A stretch of 46,396 nt of DNA from an uncultured Burkholderiaceae bacterium (GCA_937871985.1 CALMPB010000038.1:1-46396), one strand, 5' to 3'; counted from the stretch's first letter, positions 25,308 through 33,784 are shown. Notes: generated from the sequence alone by a model not told the origin. Numbers and translations are program-made.

Positions 25308-26978
25308 ATGCTTGAAGGAGTCGTCCCGTTCCCGCCGGAATATGCCAGGCGCTATCGAGAAAAAGGCTATTGGAAAGACAAGTCGCTGGCGCAGGAGTTC
25401 GCCGCGGTATTCGACAACTACGCAGACCGGGTGGCGTTCATAGACGGCGACCGCTCGTACACCTACGCGCAGATGGATCAAGCCACCGACAGGCTGGCGC
25501 TCAATCTGCTGGACATCGGCTTGAAGCCGCTGGATCGCGTCGTGGTCCAGCTTCCGAATGTCATCGAGTTCGTCATCCTCTACTTTGCGCTGCAAAAAAT
25601 CGGCTGCATTCCCATTGCCGCGCTCTCCAGCCATCGCTATCAGGAGGTCAGCCAGTTCGTGGCCCTGTCAGGCGCGACGGCCTGCGTATCGCCGGATCGC
25701 CAGGGCGATTTCGATTTCCAGGAGATGATGCTCCGCGTGCAAAAGCAAAGCCCCTTCCTCAAGCACCGCATCGTTCTGGGCAAGCCCGAAGACGGCTTCC
25801 ATTCGCTGCGCGACCTGATAGACACTCCGCCCGCGCAGCCGGACAAGTCGCGGCTCGAGGACATCAACATCGACCCCACGGATCCCGCCGTATTCCAGTT
25901 GTCGGGCGGCACCACGGGCATTCCCAAGCTCATCCCCCGCACGCACAACGACTACGCCTACAACTCGAAAATAGCCGCCAAGATCTGCCGGATCGAGCCG
26001 CATCATGTCTTGCTCGTCATCCTGCCCATCGCGCACAACCTTCCCCTTGCCTGCCCCGGCATCCAGGGCTTCATGTTCCAGGGCGCCAAGGTCGTCCTGT
26101 TGGCCAGCACGCGGCCCGAGGACGTATGCGCAGCCATCCAGAACCACGGCGTCACCCACATCAAAGTCGTTCCCGCCCTGCTGATCCGGCTGCTGAACGA
26201 CCCGGTGCTCAGCCAATACGACCTCTCGTCGCTGAAAGTCATCCAAAGCGGCGGACAGCGCCTGCAGCCCGAAGTGCGCCTCCTGGCCAGAAAGCTGATA
26301 CCCAGCGCCTTCATCCAGGAAAACTTCGGTATGGGCGAAGGCCTGCTGTTTTTCGTGCGGCACGACGACCCTGAAGACGTCCGCCTGGAAACCGTCGGCA
26401 GCCCCGTCTGCCCCGACGACGAGGTTCGCATCGTCGACGAGGACGGCGTGGATGTGCCGTTTGGGGAAACCGGTGAAATGTGGTGCCGGGGCCCCTATAC
26501 CCTGCGCGGCTATTTCGGTGTTCCCGACTACAACAAAACTGCCTTCTCTCCCGACGGGTTCTATAAGTCGGGCGACCTGATGCGCCAGCATCCGTCGGGA
26601 CGCTACATGGTCGAAGGCCGGCGCAAAGACCTGATCAACCGCGGCGGCGAAAAAATCAGCGCCGAGGAAATCGAGAACCTCATCCTCTCCCACCCTTCGG
26701 TCAAGGACGTCGCGTGCGTCCCCATTCCCGATCCAGACATGGGTGAACGAATGTGCGCCTGCGTGCTGCTTCACCGCGGCGCGGCGCTCGACTTCAAGGA
26801 GCTCAAGCAATTCCTCATGGGCAAGGAAATCGCCAAATACAAACTCCCCGAACGCCTGGAAATCATGGCCGAGTTTCCGCTGTCCACCTTCGGCAAGGTT
26901 TCCAAAAAGAAGCTCCGGGAAAACATCAGCGAAAAGATGAAAAGCGAGCAGGCGAGCTCCGGCGCGGCCGCCTCCTGA
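25308..26978 (+). CDS. Aryl-acid adenylating ligase (EntE/DhbE-like)
   Basis: A 556-residue ANL-superfamily enzyme activating an aromatic acid with ATP. The P-loop LSGGTTGIPKLIPRTHNDY (about 197-215) matches the 2,3-dihydroxybenzoate-AMP ligase group unusually closely, and IAHNLPLACPG keeps the His-Asn pair that contacts the ring and 2-hydroxyl in DhbE/EntE. The later motifs NFGMGEGL, YKSGDL, RRKDLINRGGEKISAEEIE and the catalytic lysine in STFGKVSKKKL are present. No siderophore, carrier-protein or NRPS genes lie nearby, so coenzyme A is the likely acceptor, as in salicylyl-CoA type catabolism. Substrate: a 2-hydroxybenzoate-type acid is the best guess. First gene of the rightward operon. Confidence 0.9.
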   Translation: MLEGVVPFPPEYARRYREKGYWKDKSLAQEFAAVFDNYADRVAFIDGDRSYTYAQMDQATDRLALNLLDIGLKPLDRVVVQLPNVIEFVILYFALQKIGCIPIAALSSHRYQEVSQFVALSGATACVSPDRQGDFDFQEMMLRVQKQSPFLKHRIVLGKPEDGFHSLRDLIDTPPAQPDKSRLEDINIDPTDPAVFQLSGGTTGIPKLIPRTHNDYAYNSKIAAKICRIEPHHVLLVILPIAHNLPLACPGIQGFMFQGAKVVLLASTRPEDVCAAIQNHGVTHIKVVPALLIRLLNDPVLSQYDLSSLKVIQSGGQRLQPEVRLLARKLIPSAFIQENFGMGEGLLFFVRHDDPEDVRLETVGSPVCPDDEVRIVDEDGVDVPFGETGEMWCRGPYTLRGYFGVPDYNKTAFSPDGFYKSGDLMRQHPSGRYMVEGRRKDLINRGGEKISAEEIENLILSHPSVKDVACVPIPDPDMGERMCACVLLHRGAALDFKELKQFLMGKEIAKYKLPERLEIMAEFPLSTFGKVSKKKLRENISEKMKSEQASSGAAAS

Positions 26979-27018
26979 CCCGGCCGTCCCATTTCATTAC
27001 CCACGAGGGATTTACATC

Positions 27019-27861
27019 ATGAGAATCATCGACCTGCATTGCTATCCCAACACCGAACCATGGACGGCCTGCCAGCAGCCTTACGTCGATGCCCTGGCTG
27101 AATACTGGAACCGCCCCTGGCTGCCGAAGACCGAGGACGAAGTGGTCGGCGAGTTCGCCGCGGCGGGCGTGGAGGCCGTCCTGGTGGCCCTGGATCTGGA
27201 AACCACCATAGCCACGCCGCCGTGCACCAATGAGTATGTGCACGGCATGTGGAAGCGCCATCCAGACCGGATCATCCAGGCCTGGGGAGCGCTGGAGCCG
27301 TCCAAGGGCGAACTGGCCATCCGCGAGGCCCAGCGCGCCGTCAGGGAATTCGGCATGCTGGGCTTTCACTTTCATCCCATCATGCAGCATTTTTCCGTGG
27401 ACGACCGGCGCTACTACCCATTGTTCGAGGAAATTTCCCAGCTTGGCGCGGCGGTGATGATAGACGTCGGCACGACCGGCATGGGGGCGGGGATGCCCGG
27501 GGGCATGGGCGCCTTGATCCGCCACGCCCACCCCAGCGCCATCGACGCGCTGGCCGCCGATTTTCCCAAGCTGAAAATCGTCATGGCGCACCCCGGCTGG
27601 CCCTGGGTCGATGAAACCACGGCGGTCGCCCTGCACAAGGGCAATGTCTATTGGGAGATGTCGGGCTGGGCGCCCAAGTATTTCTGGCCGCAATTGAAGA
27701 TCGACATGCGCTCCCGCCTCCAGGACAAGATCATGTTCGGCAGCGACTACCCCAGCATGCCTTACGAGCGTCTGCTGCGGGAATGGCGCGAACTTGGCTA
27801 CACGGACGCCGTCATGGAAAAAATCTTCCATGGCAACGCCGAGCGCATACTGGGCCTGTAG
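27019..27861 (+). CDS. Amidohydrolase-2 fold protein with altered metal ligands
   Basis: A 280-residue TIM-barrel protein of the amidohydrolase 2 family, which includes ACMSD and resorcylate decarboxylases and various lactone hydrolases. It begins MRIIDLHCYPN, where the usual metal motif is His-x-His; here H7 is kept but the second His is Tyr9. In VMIDVGTTGMGAG the strand-5 position that is usually His is Asp149. H191 in AHPGWPW and D243 in FGSDYP are kept, as are H117 and H119. It therefore binds metal differently, or not at all. It is the second gene of the ligase operon, 40 bp after the ligase stop. Function unknown; a decarboxylation or ring-hydrolysis step is possible. Confidence 0.85.
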   Translation: MRIIDLHCYPNTEPWTACQQPYVDALAEYWNRPWLPKTEDEVVGEFAAAGVEAVLVALDLETTIATPPCTNEYVHGMWKRHPDRIIQAWGALEPSKGELAIREAQRAVREFGMLGFHFHPIMQHFSVDDRRYYPLFEEISQLGAAVMIDVGTTGMGAGMPGGMGALIRHAHPSAIDALAADFPKLKIVMAHPGWPWVDETTAVALHKGNVYWEMSGWAPKYFWPQLKIDMRSRLQDKIMFGSDYPSMPYERLLREWRELGYTDAVMEKIFHGNAERILGL

Positions 27862-27868
27862 CGAAACA

Positions 27869-27893
27869 GGCGCCGGCCGCTCAAGCCGGCGCC
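27869..27893. terminator. Hairpin between convergent amidohydrolase and tetR genes
   Basis: GGCGCCGGC (27869-27877) and GCCGGCGCC (27885-27893) make a perfect 9-bp GC stem with a 7-base loop, in the 42 bp between two convergent stops. It probably ends both transcripts, although no U-tract follows on either strand. Confidence 0.6.
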
Positions 27894-27903
27894 CACTGGG
27901 CGG

Positions 27904-28542
27904 CTACGCAGGCTCCAGGCCGTGGATGTACAGCTTGAACTGCTTGCGCAGTGCCGACAATCCCGCCTTCAGGTCGGGATTGTCCTGCGAAATCCACAAG
28001 CGCACCGCGCCGGCATAAATGAAGAACATGCCCAGGGCCACGTCGGCAGGCTTGGCGCCGGAACGTATTTGCCCGCGCTCCTGCGCCCCCGCCACCAGTT
28101 GCATGACGGTGTCGACGACACGCAGGCGGTTCTCGTTGAATTCGACGGAAAGCTTGCCGTGCTGGTAAAAGGCCAGCTCGCGCAGCAAGATCCGCGACAA
28201 GGTGGGGTTGCCCGCAAAGTCTTCGTACAGAACCGAAAAGAAGGTCACCAGCTGCTCCAGCAACGGCCGGCGCGGATTCACCGCGTGAATGCCGGCTTGC
28301 TGCAATTCGTTGAGGTGATCGACGTAGATCAGAAAAATGAGGTCGCGTTTGTCGTCGGCATAATTGAACAAGGTGCCCAGGCCCACGCGGGCGCGCTTGG
28401 CAATATCGCGCGTCGTCGCGGCATCGTAGCCGAGCTCCGTAAACAGCTCTTTGGCGGCACTTTTGATGCGCTGCAGTTTTTCCAGCTTGTTCTGTTCCCT
28501 CAACCCCAGGGCTGGCTCGTTGGTCGCGCCGGTTTTTTTCAT
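27904..28542 (-). CDS. TetR-family transcriptional regulator
   Basis: A 212-residue TetR-type repressor. The N-terminal HTH (about residues 22-68) reads IKSAAKELFTELGYDAATTRDIAKRARVGLGTLFNYADDKRDLI, typical of the family; the rest is an all-helical ligand and dimer domain. It is convergent with the ligase-amidohydrolase operon and is the closest regulator to the GAACATGTTC operators. A related palindrome, GAACAAGTTC, lies about 125 bp upstream of its own start, suggesting autoregulation. It probably senses the aromatic acid or its CoA ester; that is inference. Confidence 0.92.
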   Translation of the reverse strand: MKKTGATNEPALGLREQNKLEKLQRIKSAAKELFTELGYDAATTRDIAKRARVGLGTLFNYADDKRDLIFLIYVDHLNELQQAGIHAVNPRRPLLEQLVTFFSVLYEDFAGNPTLSRILLRELAFYQHGKLSVEFNENRLRVVDTVMQLVAGAQERGQIRSGAKPADVALGMFFIYAGAVRLWISQDNPDLKAGLSALRKQFKLYIHGLEPA

Positions 28543-28647
28543 TGATCAACCACTTATTCGGAGATAAAGCCGCCTGCAGGCCCCAACCTGGATGGCCTGC
28601 GGGCTTGCGCGCCGCAGGCTGCCTGCCGCTCGACGCGGACAAGACTT

Positions 28648-28676
28648 TTCATTCTATCATCAGGCCGAACAAGTTC
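28648..28676 (-). promoter_or_regulatory. Candidate tetR promoter with third operator-like palindrome
   Basis: The inverted repeat GAACAAGTTC (28667-28676) differs by one base from the two operators at 25094 and 25221. On the minus strand it overlaps a -35-like TTGAAC, and TAGAAT follows after 16 bp (about 28656-28651). This would let the tetR product control its own gene. The leader to the tetR start would be about 105 nt. Confidence 0.55.
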
Positions 28677-28690
28677 AATTATGAAATACG

Positions 28691-29680
28691 TCAGATAAGG
28701 AACTGTTCCAGAGTGGAAGGCGCGAACAAATCCTCAATGCCCATCTTCCGCTGGGAAAGACCTTGCGTATGGTGGTAGCGCAGGAACGCCTCGATCGCCG
28801 GCTCGTTGCCCTGTATGCCGTAGCGCCAGTAATCCGCGCCCATCAAAGCGACCGTGTCGTTATATTCGTTCGCCCCCCAGGGCAGCATGACCTTCAAGGC
28901 GGCCAGCTCTCTCAACGACTGCTGCGCAATATCCTTCGCCTGGGTGAATGCCTTGAGCAAGCTGCCCGGCAGCCACGGATGCTGTTCGGCCAGCTCGTTT
29001 CTTATGCCGACGACGTGCATCATGGGGAAAATGCCGGTCTTGGAGAAGTAGTCTTTTTCAGTCCGGCGAAAATCCGGGAACAGACGCCCGATATTGGCTT
29101 GTCCATTGGCAAAAGCGCTGGGCACGCGCGGCGCGATGATGCCGTCTATCTTGCCGTCGATGAACCACTGGTTAAGCGTTTCCGTGGACGGTATGGGCTG
29201 GATGTCGAGCCCCGCGGTATTGGACAGCGCCACTTTTTCGTGCCGTCCCGGCTGCTCCACCCCGCCGGTGCGCCAATGAATGTCCGACGGCTTGACGCCG
29301 TACTCGTCCTCCAGAATGCCCCTGGCCCAAACCAACGCCGTCAATTGAAACTCGGGCACGCCCAGGGTCTTGCCGACAAGATCGCGCGGCTCGCGGATGT
29401 TCCGGTCGGTGCGTATGTAGATGGACGAATGGCGGAACATTCTTGAAAGAAAAACCGGAATCGCCACATACGGCGATGCGCCGCGCGAACGCAGCACGGT
29501 ATAGCTGCTGAACGAAAGCTCCGCCACGTCGAATTCGGCGGAACGCAAAGCACGGAAGAAGGTTTCCTCCACGGGCAGGGACAGGTAGTTGGGGTCGCAC
29601 CCCTCCACCTGCACGCGCCCATCGAACAAGGCGCGCGTGCGGTCGTAATCCCAGCAAGCCACCGTTAACGGCAATTTCAT
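28691..29680 (-). CDS. 4,5-dihydroxyphthalate decarboxylase-like protein
   Basis: A 329-residue protein of the family that includes the Pseudomonas 4,5-dihydroxyphthalate decarboxylase (Pht5). The family has a periplasmic-binding-protein fold but no signal peptide, as here. Typical stretches are LTVACWDYDRTRALFDGRV at the start, FDVAELSFSSYTVLRSRG, FLSRMFRHSSIYIRTDRNIREPRDLVGKTLGVPEF and the C-terminal WRYGIQGNEPAIEAFLRYHHTQGLS. I take MKLPLT at 29680 as the start; a long upstream open extension does not resemble the family. It probably decarboxylates an aromatic dicarboxylate or related acid. It lies downstream of the iclR gene on the same strand. Confidence 0.87.
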   Translation of the reverse strand: MKLPLTVACWDYDRTRALFDGRVQVEGCDPNYLSLPVEETFFRALRSAEFDVAELSFSSYTVLRSRGASPYVAIPVFLSRMFRHSSIYIRTDRNIREPRDLVGKTLGVPEFQLTALVWARGILEDEYGVKPSDIHWRTGGVEQPGRHEKVALSNTAGLDIQPIPSTETLNQWFIDGKIDGIIAPRVPSAFANGQANIGRLFPDFRRTEKDYFSKTGIFPMMHVVGIRNELAEQHPWLPGSLLKAFTQAKDIAQQSLRELAALKVMLPWGANEYNDTVALMGADYWRYGIQGNEPAIEAFLRYHHTQGLSQRKMGIEDLFAPSTLEQFLI

Positions 29681-29761
29681 CTCTCTGCTCCTTGAAGTCG
29701 GGCCTGTCGCAACCCGTTGTTGTCCATGTACACTCAACCGCCCGGCCGCCAGCGGCGGCCC

Positions 29762-29789
29762 GCGATGCCCCGCCGCGGCGGAGCATCGC
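29762..29789. repeat. GC-rich hairpin between iclR and the decarboxylase-like gene
   Basis: GCGATGC (29762-29768) and GCATCGC (29783-29789) flank an inner self-complementary CCGCCG/CGGCGG. The stem is strong but has no U-tract on the minus strand, so it is more likely an mRNA stability or processing element than a terminator. Confidence 0.45.
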
Positions 29790-29799
29790 CCAAAAAGCC

Positions 29800-30618
29800 T
29801 CAGGCCTCGTCCATACCGGCCGCCAAGGCATTCACATCGTTGGTGATTCGTTTGGCCAGCTCGGCAACCGCGCGGCCCTGCGCCTCGAGAAGCTCGGGAC
29901 GATACAAGGCCATGGGGCGCACATTGCTGATGCTGCCGATGACCTTGCCTTCCACATTGAAAATGGGCGCGGCAATGCCAAATACATTCACCTCGGGATC
30001 GATCTCGGCAAAGGCGCTGGCAAAGCCTTGCTTGCGGATGGTGGCCAGTTTCTTTTTGTAGGCGGGCCAGCTTGACGCAAAATTTTGCGGCTCGCCATCC
30101 GGCTGGTTCTCCAGATAAAGCCGCATCAATTGACGCTCGGGCAACCATGCCAGAATGGCCGTGGAAGTCGCCCCGCGAAACAAAGGCATGGGATAGCCGC
30201 GCTGGTAGCTTAGTGGAGCGTCCAGGTTGCCGTATTCGCCGATGGCAATGACGCGATCCCGGAACAGGCGGCACAAATGCCATTTTTGCGTTTCGCTCAG
30301 TTGCGGCAGCTCCGTCTCGATGGACTGCATGGCGACCAGCATGGGATCGGACAGGGTCAATTGCCGATTCAGTTGAATGATGCGCGGGCCAAGGCTGTAG
30401 CGGCCGGTTTGCACCGGCGCGACAAGGCCGGAATCCGCCAGCTCGTTGATGTAGCGGTAAACCGCCGATTGGGTGAACCCCGAAGCCCTTACCAGTCCGC
30501 CCACCGACCAGACCGGCTTTTGATAGGTAAAAAAATCCAATAAAGACAGCATGCGCTCGAGGCTGGACGCCTTGGCCGGGCCCACATGCTCTGGGGGTTC
30601 CGTATCTAGATCAAGCAT
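29800..30618 (-). CDS. IclR-family transcriptional regulator
   Basis: A 272-residue IclR regulator. The N-terminal winged helix (about 15-75) reads ERMLSLLDFFTYQKPVWSVGGLVRASGFTQSAVYRYINELADSGLV. The C-terminal effector domain (about 95-265) has GLARTYS-type sequence with FRGATSTAILAWLPE and FASAFAEIDPEVNVFGIAAPIFN. The ATG at 30618 has AAAGGA at about 6 bp; an open frame continues upstream to 30717 without support. IclR proteins commonly control aromatic-acid catabolism, which fits the gene downstream. Possibly an operon with the decarboxylase-like gene (119-bp gap). Confidence 0.92.
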   Translation of the reverse strand: MLDLDTEPPEHVGPAKASSLERMLSLLDFFTYQKPVWSVGGLVRASGFTQSAVYRYINELADSGLVAPVQTGRYSLGPRIIQLNRQLTLSDPMLVAMQSIETELPQLSETQKWHLCRLFRDRVIAIGEYGNLDAPLSYQRGYPMPLFRGATSTAILAWLPERQLMRLYLENQPDGEPQNFASSWPAYKKKLATIRKQGFASAFAEIDPEVNVFGIAAPIFNVEGKVIGSISNVRPMALYRPELLEAQGRAVAELAKRITNDVNALAAGMDEA

Positions 30619-30941
30619 ATGAGTCCTTTTGAAAGACGCAGCATCCGAAGCGAAAACCTGCACGCACGAGCCGGTGTCTGAACGACGGCCTCTTGCGCCA
30701 TACCCGGCTTGAAACATCCTGGCACAGGCTGAATCAGTTTCTTATTTTATAGACATAAATAGAAATTTGTATATGGCAGGAATTTATTGCGATTTCAGCG
30801 CAAAGAATCGCCACGCCGCCGGGTCGGTTGCATACACCTACTCGGAGCCCGGGATATTTTGCGCTGGCCGCGTTCCTGATGTAGTATCGAACGACGCTCC
30901 CGCACCGGGCCAAGCAACACCCCATTCGCCGACTGATACAT
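30619..30941. other. 323-bp divergent intergenic region (iclR / GGDEF gene)
   Basis: It contains a pronounced AT-rich patch at about 30730-30790 with TATTTTATAGACATAAATAG, probably the divergent promoter area. I see no RNA gene or reading frame in it. Confidence 0.4.
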
Positions 30942-32456
30942 ATGCCCTCTGGTTCCAGCCTGAAACTGCACACGACGGGTGCGGCCCCTGCCAGCACGGA
31001 TACCCTCGACCTTTTCGAAGCCTCTCCCACCTCGATGTGGCTGGAAGACTACAGCGGCTTGCGCAAGTTGTTCGACTCCTGGCGCCGGGCCGGCGTTACC
31101 GATCTGCGCGCCCACCTCGAGGCGGATCCGCGGCACATCGCCCAATGCTCCGAAAACATCCGTGTGCTGCGGGTCAATCGGCGCACCCTCGACCTGTACG
31201 GCGCCGAATCGTTCGAAGAACTCTCCTCCCGCATGCACGAAGTATTGCGCGACGACACCTTCGAGGCGCACATCAGCGAAATGGTGCAGCTCTGGCAAGG
31301 CAGCTCTCAGTTCGAAAGCAAAAGCGTCAATTACGCCCTGAACGGCAAGCGGCTGGACATACTGCTCAAAGGCGTCGTCCTGCCGGATCACGAAGCCTGT
31401 TGGGATCGCGTGCTGGTCGTCGTGGAAGATGTCACCGAGCTCGAAGACACCCGCCGGCGCGCCAACCACAGCGAACAATACGCTCGCAGCCTGTTCGCCT
31501 ATGCCCCGGTTTCGCTGTGGGTGGAAGACTTCAGCGCCATCAAGGCGCTGCTGGATGAACTGCGCGAGCAAGGCATCACGGACTTTCGCACCTTCACCGA
31601 CGTCCACCCCGAATTCGTCGAGCGCTGCATGGCGGAAATCCGGGTTCTGAACGTCAACCACTACACACTGGGCATGTACAAGGCCTCCAGCGAGGCCGAG
31701 CTGCTTTCCCGCCTGCCCGAAGTCTTCCGCGACGAAATGTTCCCGCATTTCCGCGAACAGCTCATCGACCTCTGGGACAACCGCCTGTTCCAGCAGCGCG
31801 AGGTTCTCAACTATGCGCTCGATGGCAATGTCGTCAATATCCACCTGCAGTTTTCCGTGTTCGCGGGGCATGAAGACACCTGGGATCTAGTGCTGCTTGC
31901 GCTCACCGACATCACCGCCCGCAAAAAGGCCGAGGCCTACCTCGAATACCTGGGCAAGCACGACGTCCTGACCAAGCTCAAGAACCGGTCGTTCTATGTG
32001 GATGAGCTGAACCGCCTGGAGCGCAAGGCCAGACTGCCCATATCGGCCGTCATCATCGACCTCAACAGGCTCAAGGAAATCAACGACAGCCTGGGACACG
32101 CCATTGGCGACAACATGCTACAGCGCACCGGGGAAATCCTGCTGCAGGCCGTCGATAAGCCGTTCCAGCCGGCGCGGATCGGCGGCGACGAATTCGCCAT
32201 CCTGCTTCCGGGCATGGACGAAACCGGCTGCGACGTGCTGGTCGAAAACATCCGCGAACTCATCGACCTGAACAACCAGTTCTACAACGGCCCGCCCTTG
32301 CACCTGTCCATAGGCAGCGCCACTTGCCACACGGCGGGCCGGCTCGAGGAAACTCTGCGCGAAGCCGATTTGCGCATGTACAAGGACAAGCGCAGGTACT
32401 ACGAACAGTCCCCCGCCGATCGCCGCAAGTGGAACGACGAGGCTTCCGACGAATAA
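30942..32456 (+). CDS. Diguanylate cyclase with two tandem PAS domains
   Basis: A 504-residue cytoplasmic protein that should make the second messenger cyclic di-GMP. Two homologous PAS-type domains (about 28-166 and 188-326) share the pattern W-EDxS---LxxLR--G-xDxR followed by EIRVLxVN--TL. A GGDEF domain follows (about 335-490) with DVLTKLKNR, a nucleotide-binding IDLNRLKEINDSLGH and the intact active site RIGGDEF (GGDEF at 414-418). The product-inhibition I-site RxxD is absent at the expected place (DKPFQPAR). There are no membrane segments, so it senses a cytoplasmic signal. It converges on the MFS gene, 13 bp between stops. Confidence 0.93.
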   Translation: MPSGSSLKLHTTGAAPASTDTLDLFEASPTSMWLEDYSGLRKLFDSWRRAGVTDLRAHLEADPRHIAQCSENIRVLRVNRRTLDLYGAESFEELSSRMHEVLRDDTFEAHISEMVQLWQGSSQFESKSVNYALNGKRLDILLKGVVLPDHEACWDRVLVVVEDVTELEDTRRRANHSEQYARSLFAYAPVSLWVEDFSAIKALLDELREQGITDFRTFTDVHPEFVERCMAEIRVLNVNHYTLGMYKASSEAELLSRLPEVFRDEMFPHFREQLIDLWDNRLFQQREVLNYALDGNVVNIHLQFSVFAGHEDTWDLVLLALTDITARKKAEAYLEYLGKHDVLTKLKNRSFYVDELNRLERKARLPISAVIIDLNRLKEINDSLGHAIGDNMLQRTGEILLQAVDKPFQPARIGGDEFAILLPGMDETGCDVLVENIRELIDLNNQFYNGPPLHLSIGSATCHTAGRLEETLREADLRMYKDKRRYYEQSPADRRKWNDEASDE

Positions 32457-32469
32457 TCAAGCAGGCGCA

Positions 32470-33666
32470 TCACGCGCGGCGAGCGCGATGCACGGCCACG
32501 CCGAATATCGCCACGCCGCCCAGAGCCAATGCCACGCCCACCCAGCCGGTGGACGTCCAGCCGTAGCCGCCGGCAATCGCCACGCCCCCCAGCCAGGCCC
32601 CCAGGGCATTGGCCATATTGAAGGCCGAATGGTTCAGTGAGGCCGACAAGGTTTGCGCGTTGGGCGCCACATCCATCAGGCGGATCTGCAAAGGCACGCC
32701 AATGGCCACTCCGGTTCCAATCAGGAACACACTGATCATGGCCGTCACCGCGTTGCCCGCCGCAAACGGAAAAAGCGCCAGCATGACCACGTTCCAGGCC
32801 AGCAGCAAACCGATGGCGCGCATGAGATGGCGATCGGTGAGCCGGCCGGCCACGATGTTGCCGACTATCATCCCCGCACCGACGAACGACAGGGCAAAGG
32901 GAATGAGCCGGGACGGCACGCCCGATACATTGATCAAGGTCGGAGCAATATAACTGACCACGCTGAACAGCCCGCCAAAACCAATGGCGCCTATGCCCAG
33001 CGTCAGCCACACCTGCTCGAGCTTCAAGGCGCCCAGCTCCTTCAACGGGCTGTTGAGCCTGGACGCGGGCACATGAGGCAGAATGAAGCGCAGCAAGACT
33101 ATGGTAAGAATGCCGACCATGCCCACGAACACGAAGGCAAAGCGCCAGCTCGTGGCCTGCCCAAGCCAGGTGGCCAGCGGATTGCCGATGAGCACGGCCA
33201 CGTTCAGGCCCAGCATGACGCGCCCCACGGCCTGGCCCCGCCCCGAAGGCTCGGCCATGGCCGCCGCCACCAGAGCGGCGACGCCGAAATAAGCCCCGTG
33301 CGGCAAGCCGCTTAAAAAGCGGAACAGCATGACCGAGCCGTAGGTCGGCGCCAGCGCGCTGGCGAAATTGCCGGCCGCGAAGACCAGCATCAGCACGATC
33401 AACAGCAGGCGGCGCGGCAGACGCGCCGCCATGACGGCGATAAGCGGCGCGCCGACAACGACACCCAGCGCATAGGCGCTGATCAAATGCCCGACCTGGG
33501 GCGCCGTCAGTCCGAGATCGGCCCCGACATTGGGCAAAAGCCCCATAATGGCGAATTCGCCCGTGCCTATCCCGAATCCGCCCATGGCGAGCGCGATTTC
33601 CGCCGCGGCGCGGCGGCGTCGGGAGATGGACTGCAAGGGATGGCTGTCGAGGCGAGTGGTAGTCAT
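32470..33666 (-). CDS. MFS transporter, DHA1 type (AraJ/YdhP-like exporter)
   Basis: A 398-residue 12-TM major facilitator. [25 protein letters not shown] is the TM1 pattern of the sugar-efflux/AraJ and YdhP group, and [28 protein letters not shown] gives the loop 2-3 motif; [43 protein letters not shown] is typical near the C-terminus. These export drugs or metabolites by proton antiport. I chose MTTTRLDS at 33666; the frame is open for 17 more codons upstream. It is divergent from the luciferase-like gene and an inverted repeat lies just upstream. Confidence 0.88.
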   Translation of the reverse strand: MTTTRLDSHPLQSISRRRRAAAEIALAMGGFGIGTGEFAIMGLLPNVGADLGLTAPQVGHLISAYALGVVVGAPLIAVMAARLPRRLLLIVLMLVFAAGNFASALAPTYGSVMLFRFLSGLPHGAYFGVAALVAAAMAEPSGRGQAVGRVMLGLNVAVLIGNPLATWLGQATSWRFAFVFVGMVGILTIVLLRFILPHVPASRLNSPLKELGALKLEQVWLTLGIGAIGFGGLFSVVSYIAPTLINVSGVPSRLIPFALSFVGAGMIVGNIVAGRLTDRHLMRAIGLLLAWNVVMLALFPFAAGNAVTAMISVFLIGTGVAIGVPLQIRLMDVAPNAQTLSASLNHSAFNMANALGAWLGGVAIAGGYGWTSTGWVGVALALGGVAIFGVAVHRARRA

Positions 33667-33675
33667 CGAGACACG

Positions 33676-33705
33676 ATATTCTGGCGGACAAGCTCGCCAG
33701 TATAC
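33676..33705. promoter_or_regulatory. Inverted repeat between divergent MFS and luciferase-like genes
   Basis: CTGGCG (33681-33686) and CGCCAG (33695-33700) form an inverted repeat with an 8-bp centre; flanking TAT/ATA bases extend it to near 9 of 11 matches per arm. It starts 10 bp upstream of the MFS ATG, where a repressor of both divergent genes could bind. Confidence 0.4.
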
Positions 33706-33759
33706 TTGTACTTGCATGGCTCCCGCCGGAACGATCGCCTAAAATGCCGGCAAGCTCCA

Positions 33760-33784
33760 CCGCGGCCTCGCGGCCCTTTTTTTT
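33760..33784 (+). terminator. Terminator-like hairpin 21 bp before the luciferase-like gene
   Basis: CCGCG-GCCT-CGCGG followed by CCC and eight T residues, on the plus strand. No plus-strand gene precedes it; the MFS gene runs the other way. A -10-like TAAAAT lies at 33740-33745. It may be a leader attenuator for the downstream oxidoreductase, or the end of a very short transcript. Confidence 0.5.

Noticed and set aside
25308..26978. Siderophore biosynthesis locus suggested by the EntE-like ligase
   Set aside because: No isochorismate, NRPS, carrier-protein or siderophore-transport genes are nearby; TRAP and catabolic genes are.
28691..29680. Periplasmic solute-binding protein for an ABC transporter
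   Set aside because: There is no signal peptide and no permease or ATPase gene; the sequence follows the dihydroxyphthalate-decarboxylase pattern.
29762..29789. Rho-independent terminator after iclR
   Set aside because: A strong hairpin, but the minus strand has no T-run after it; the A-run is on the wrong side.
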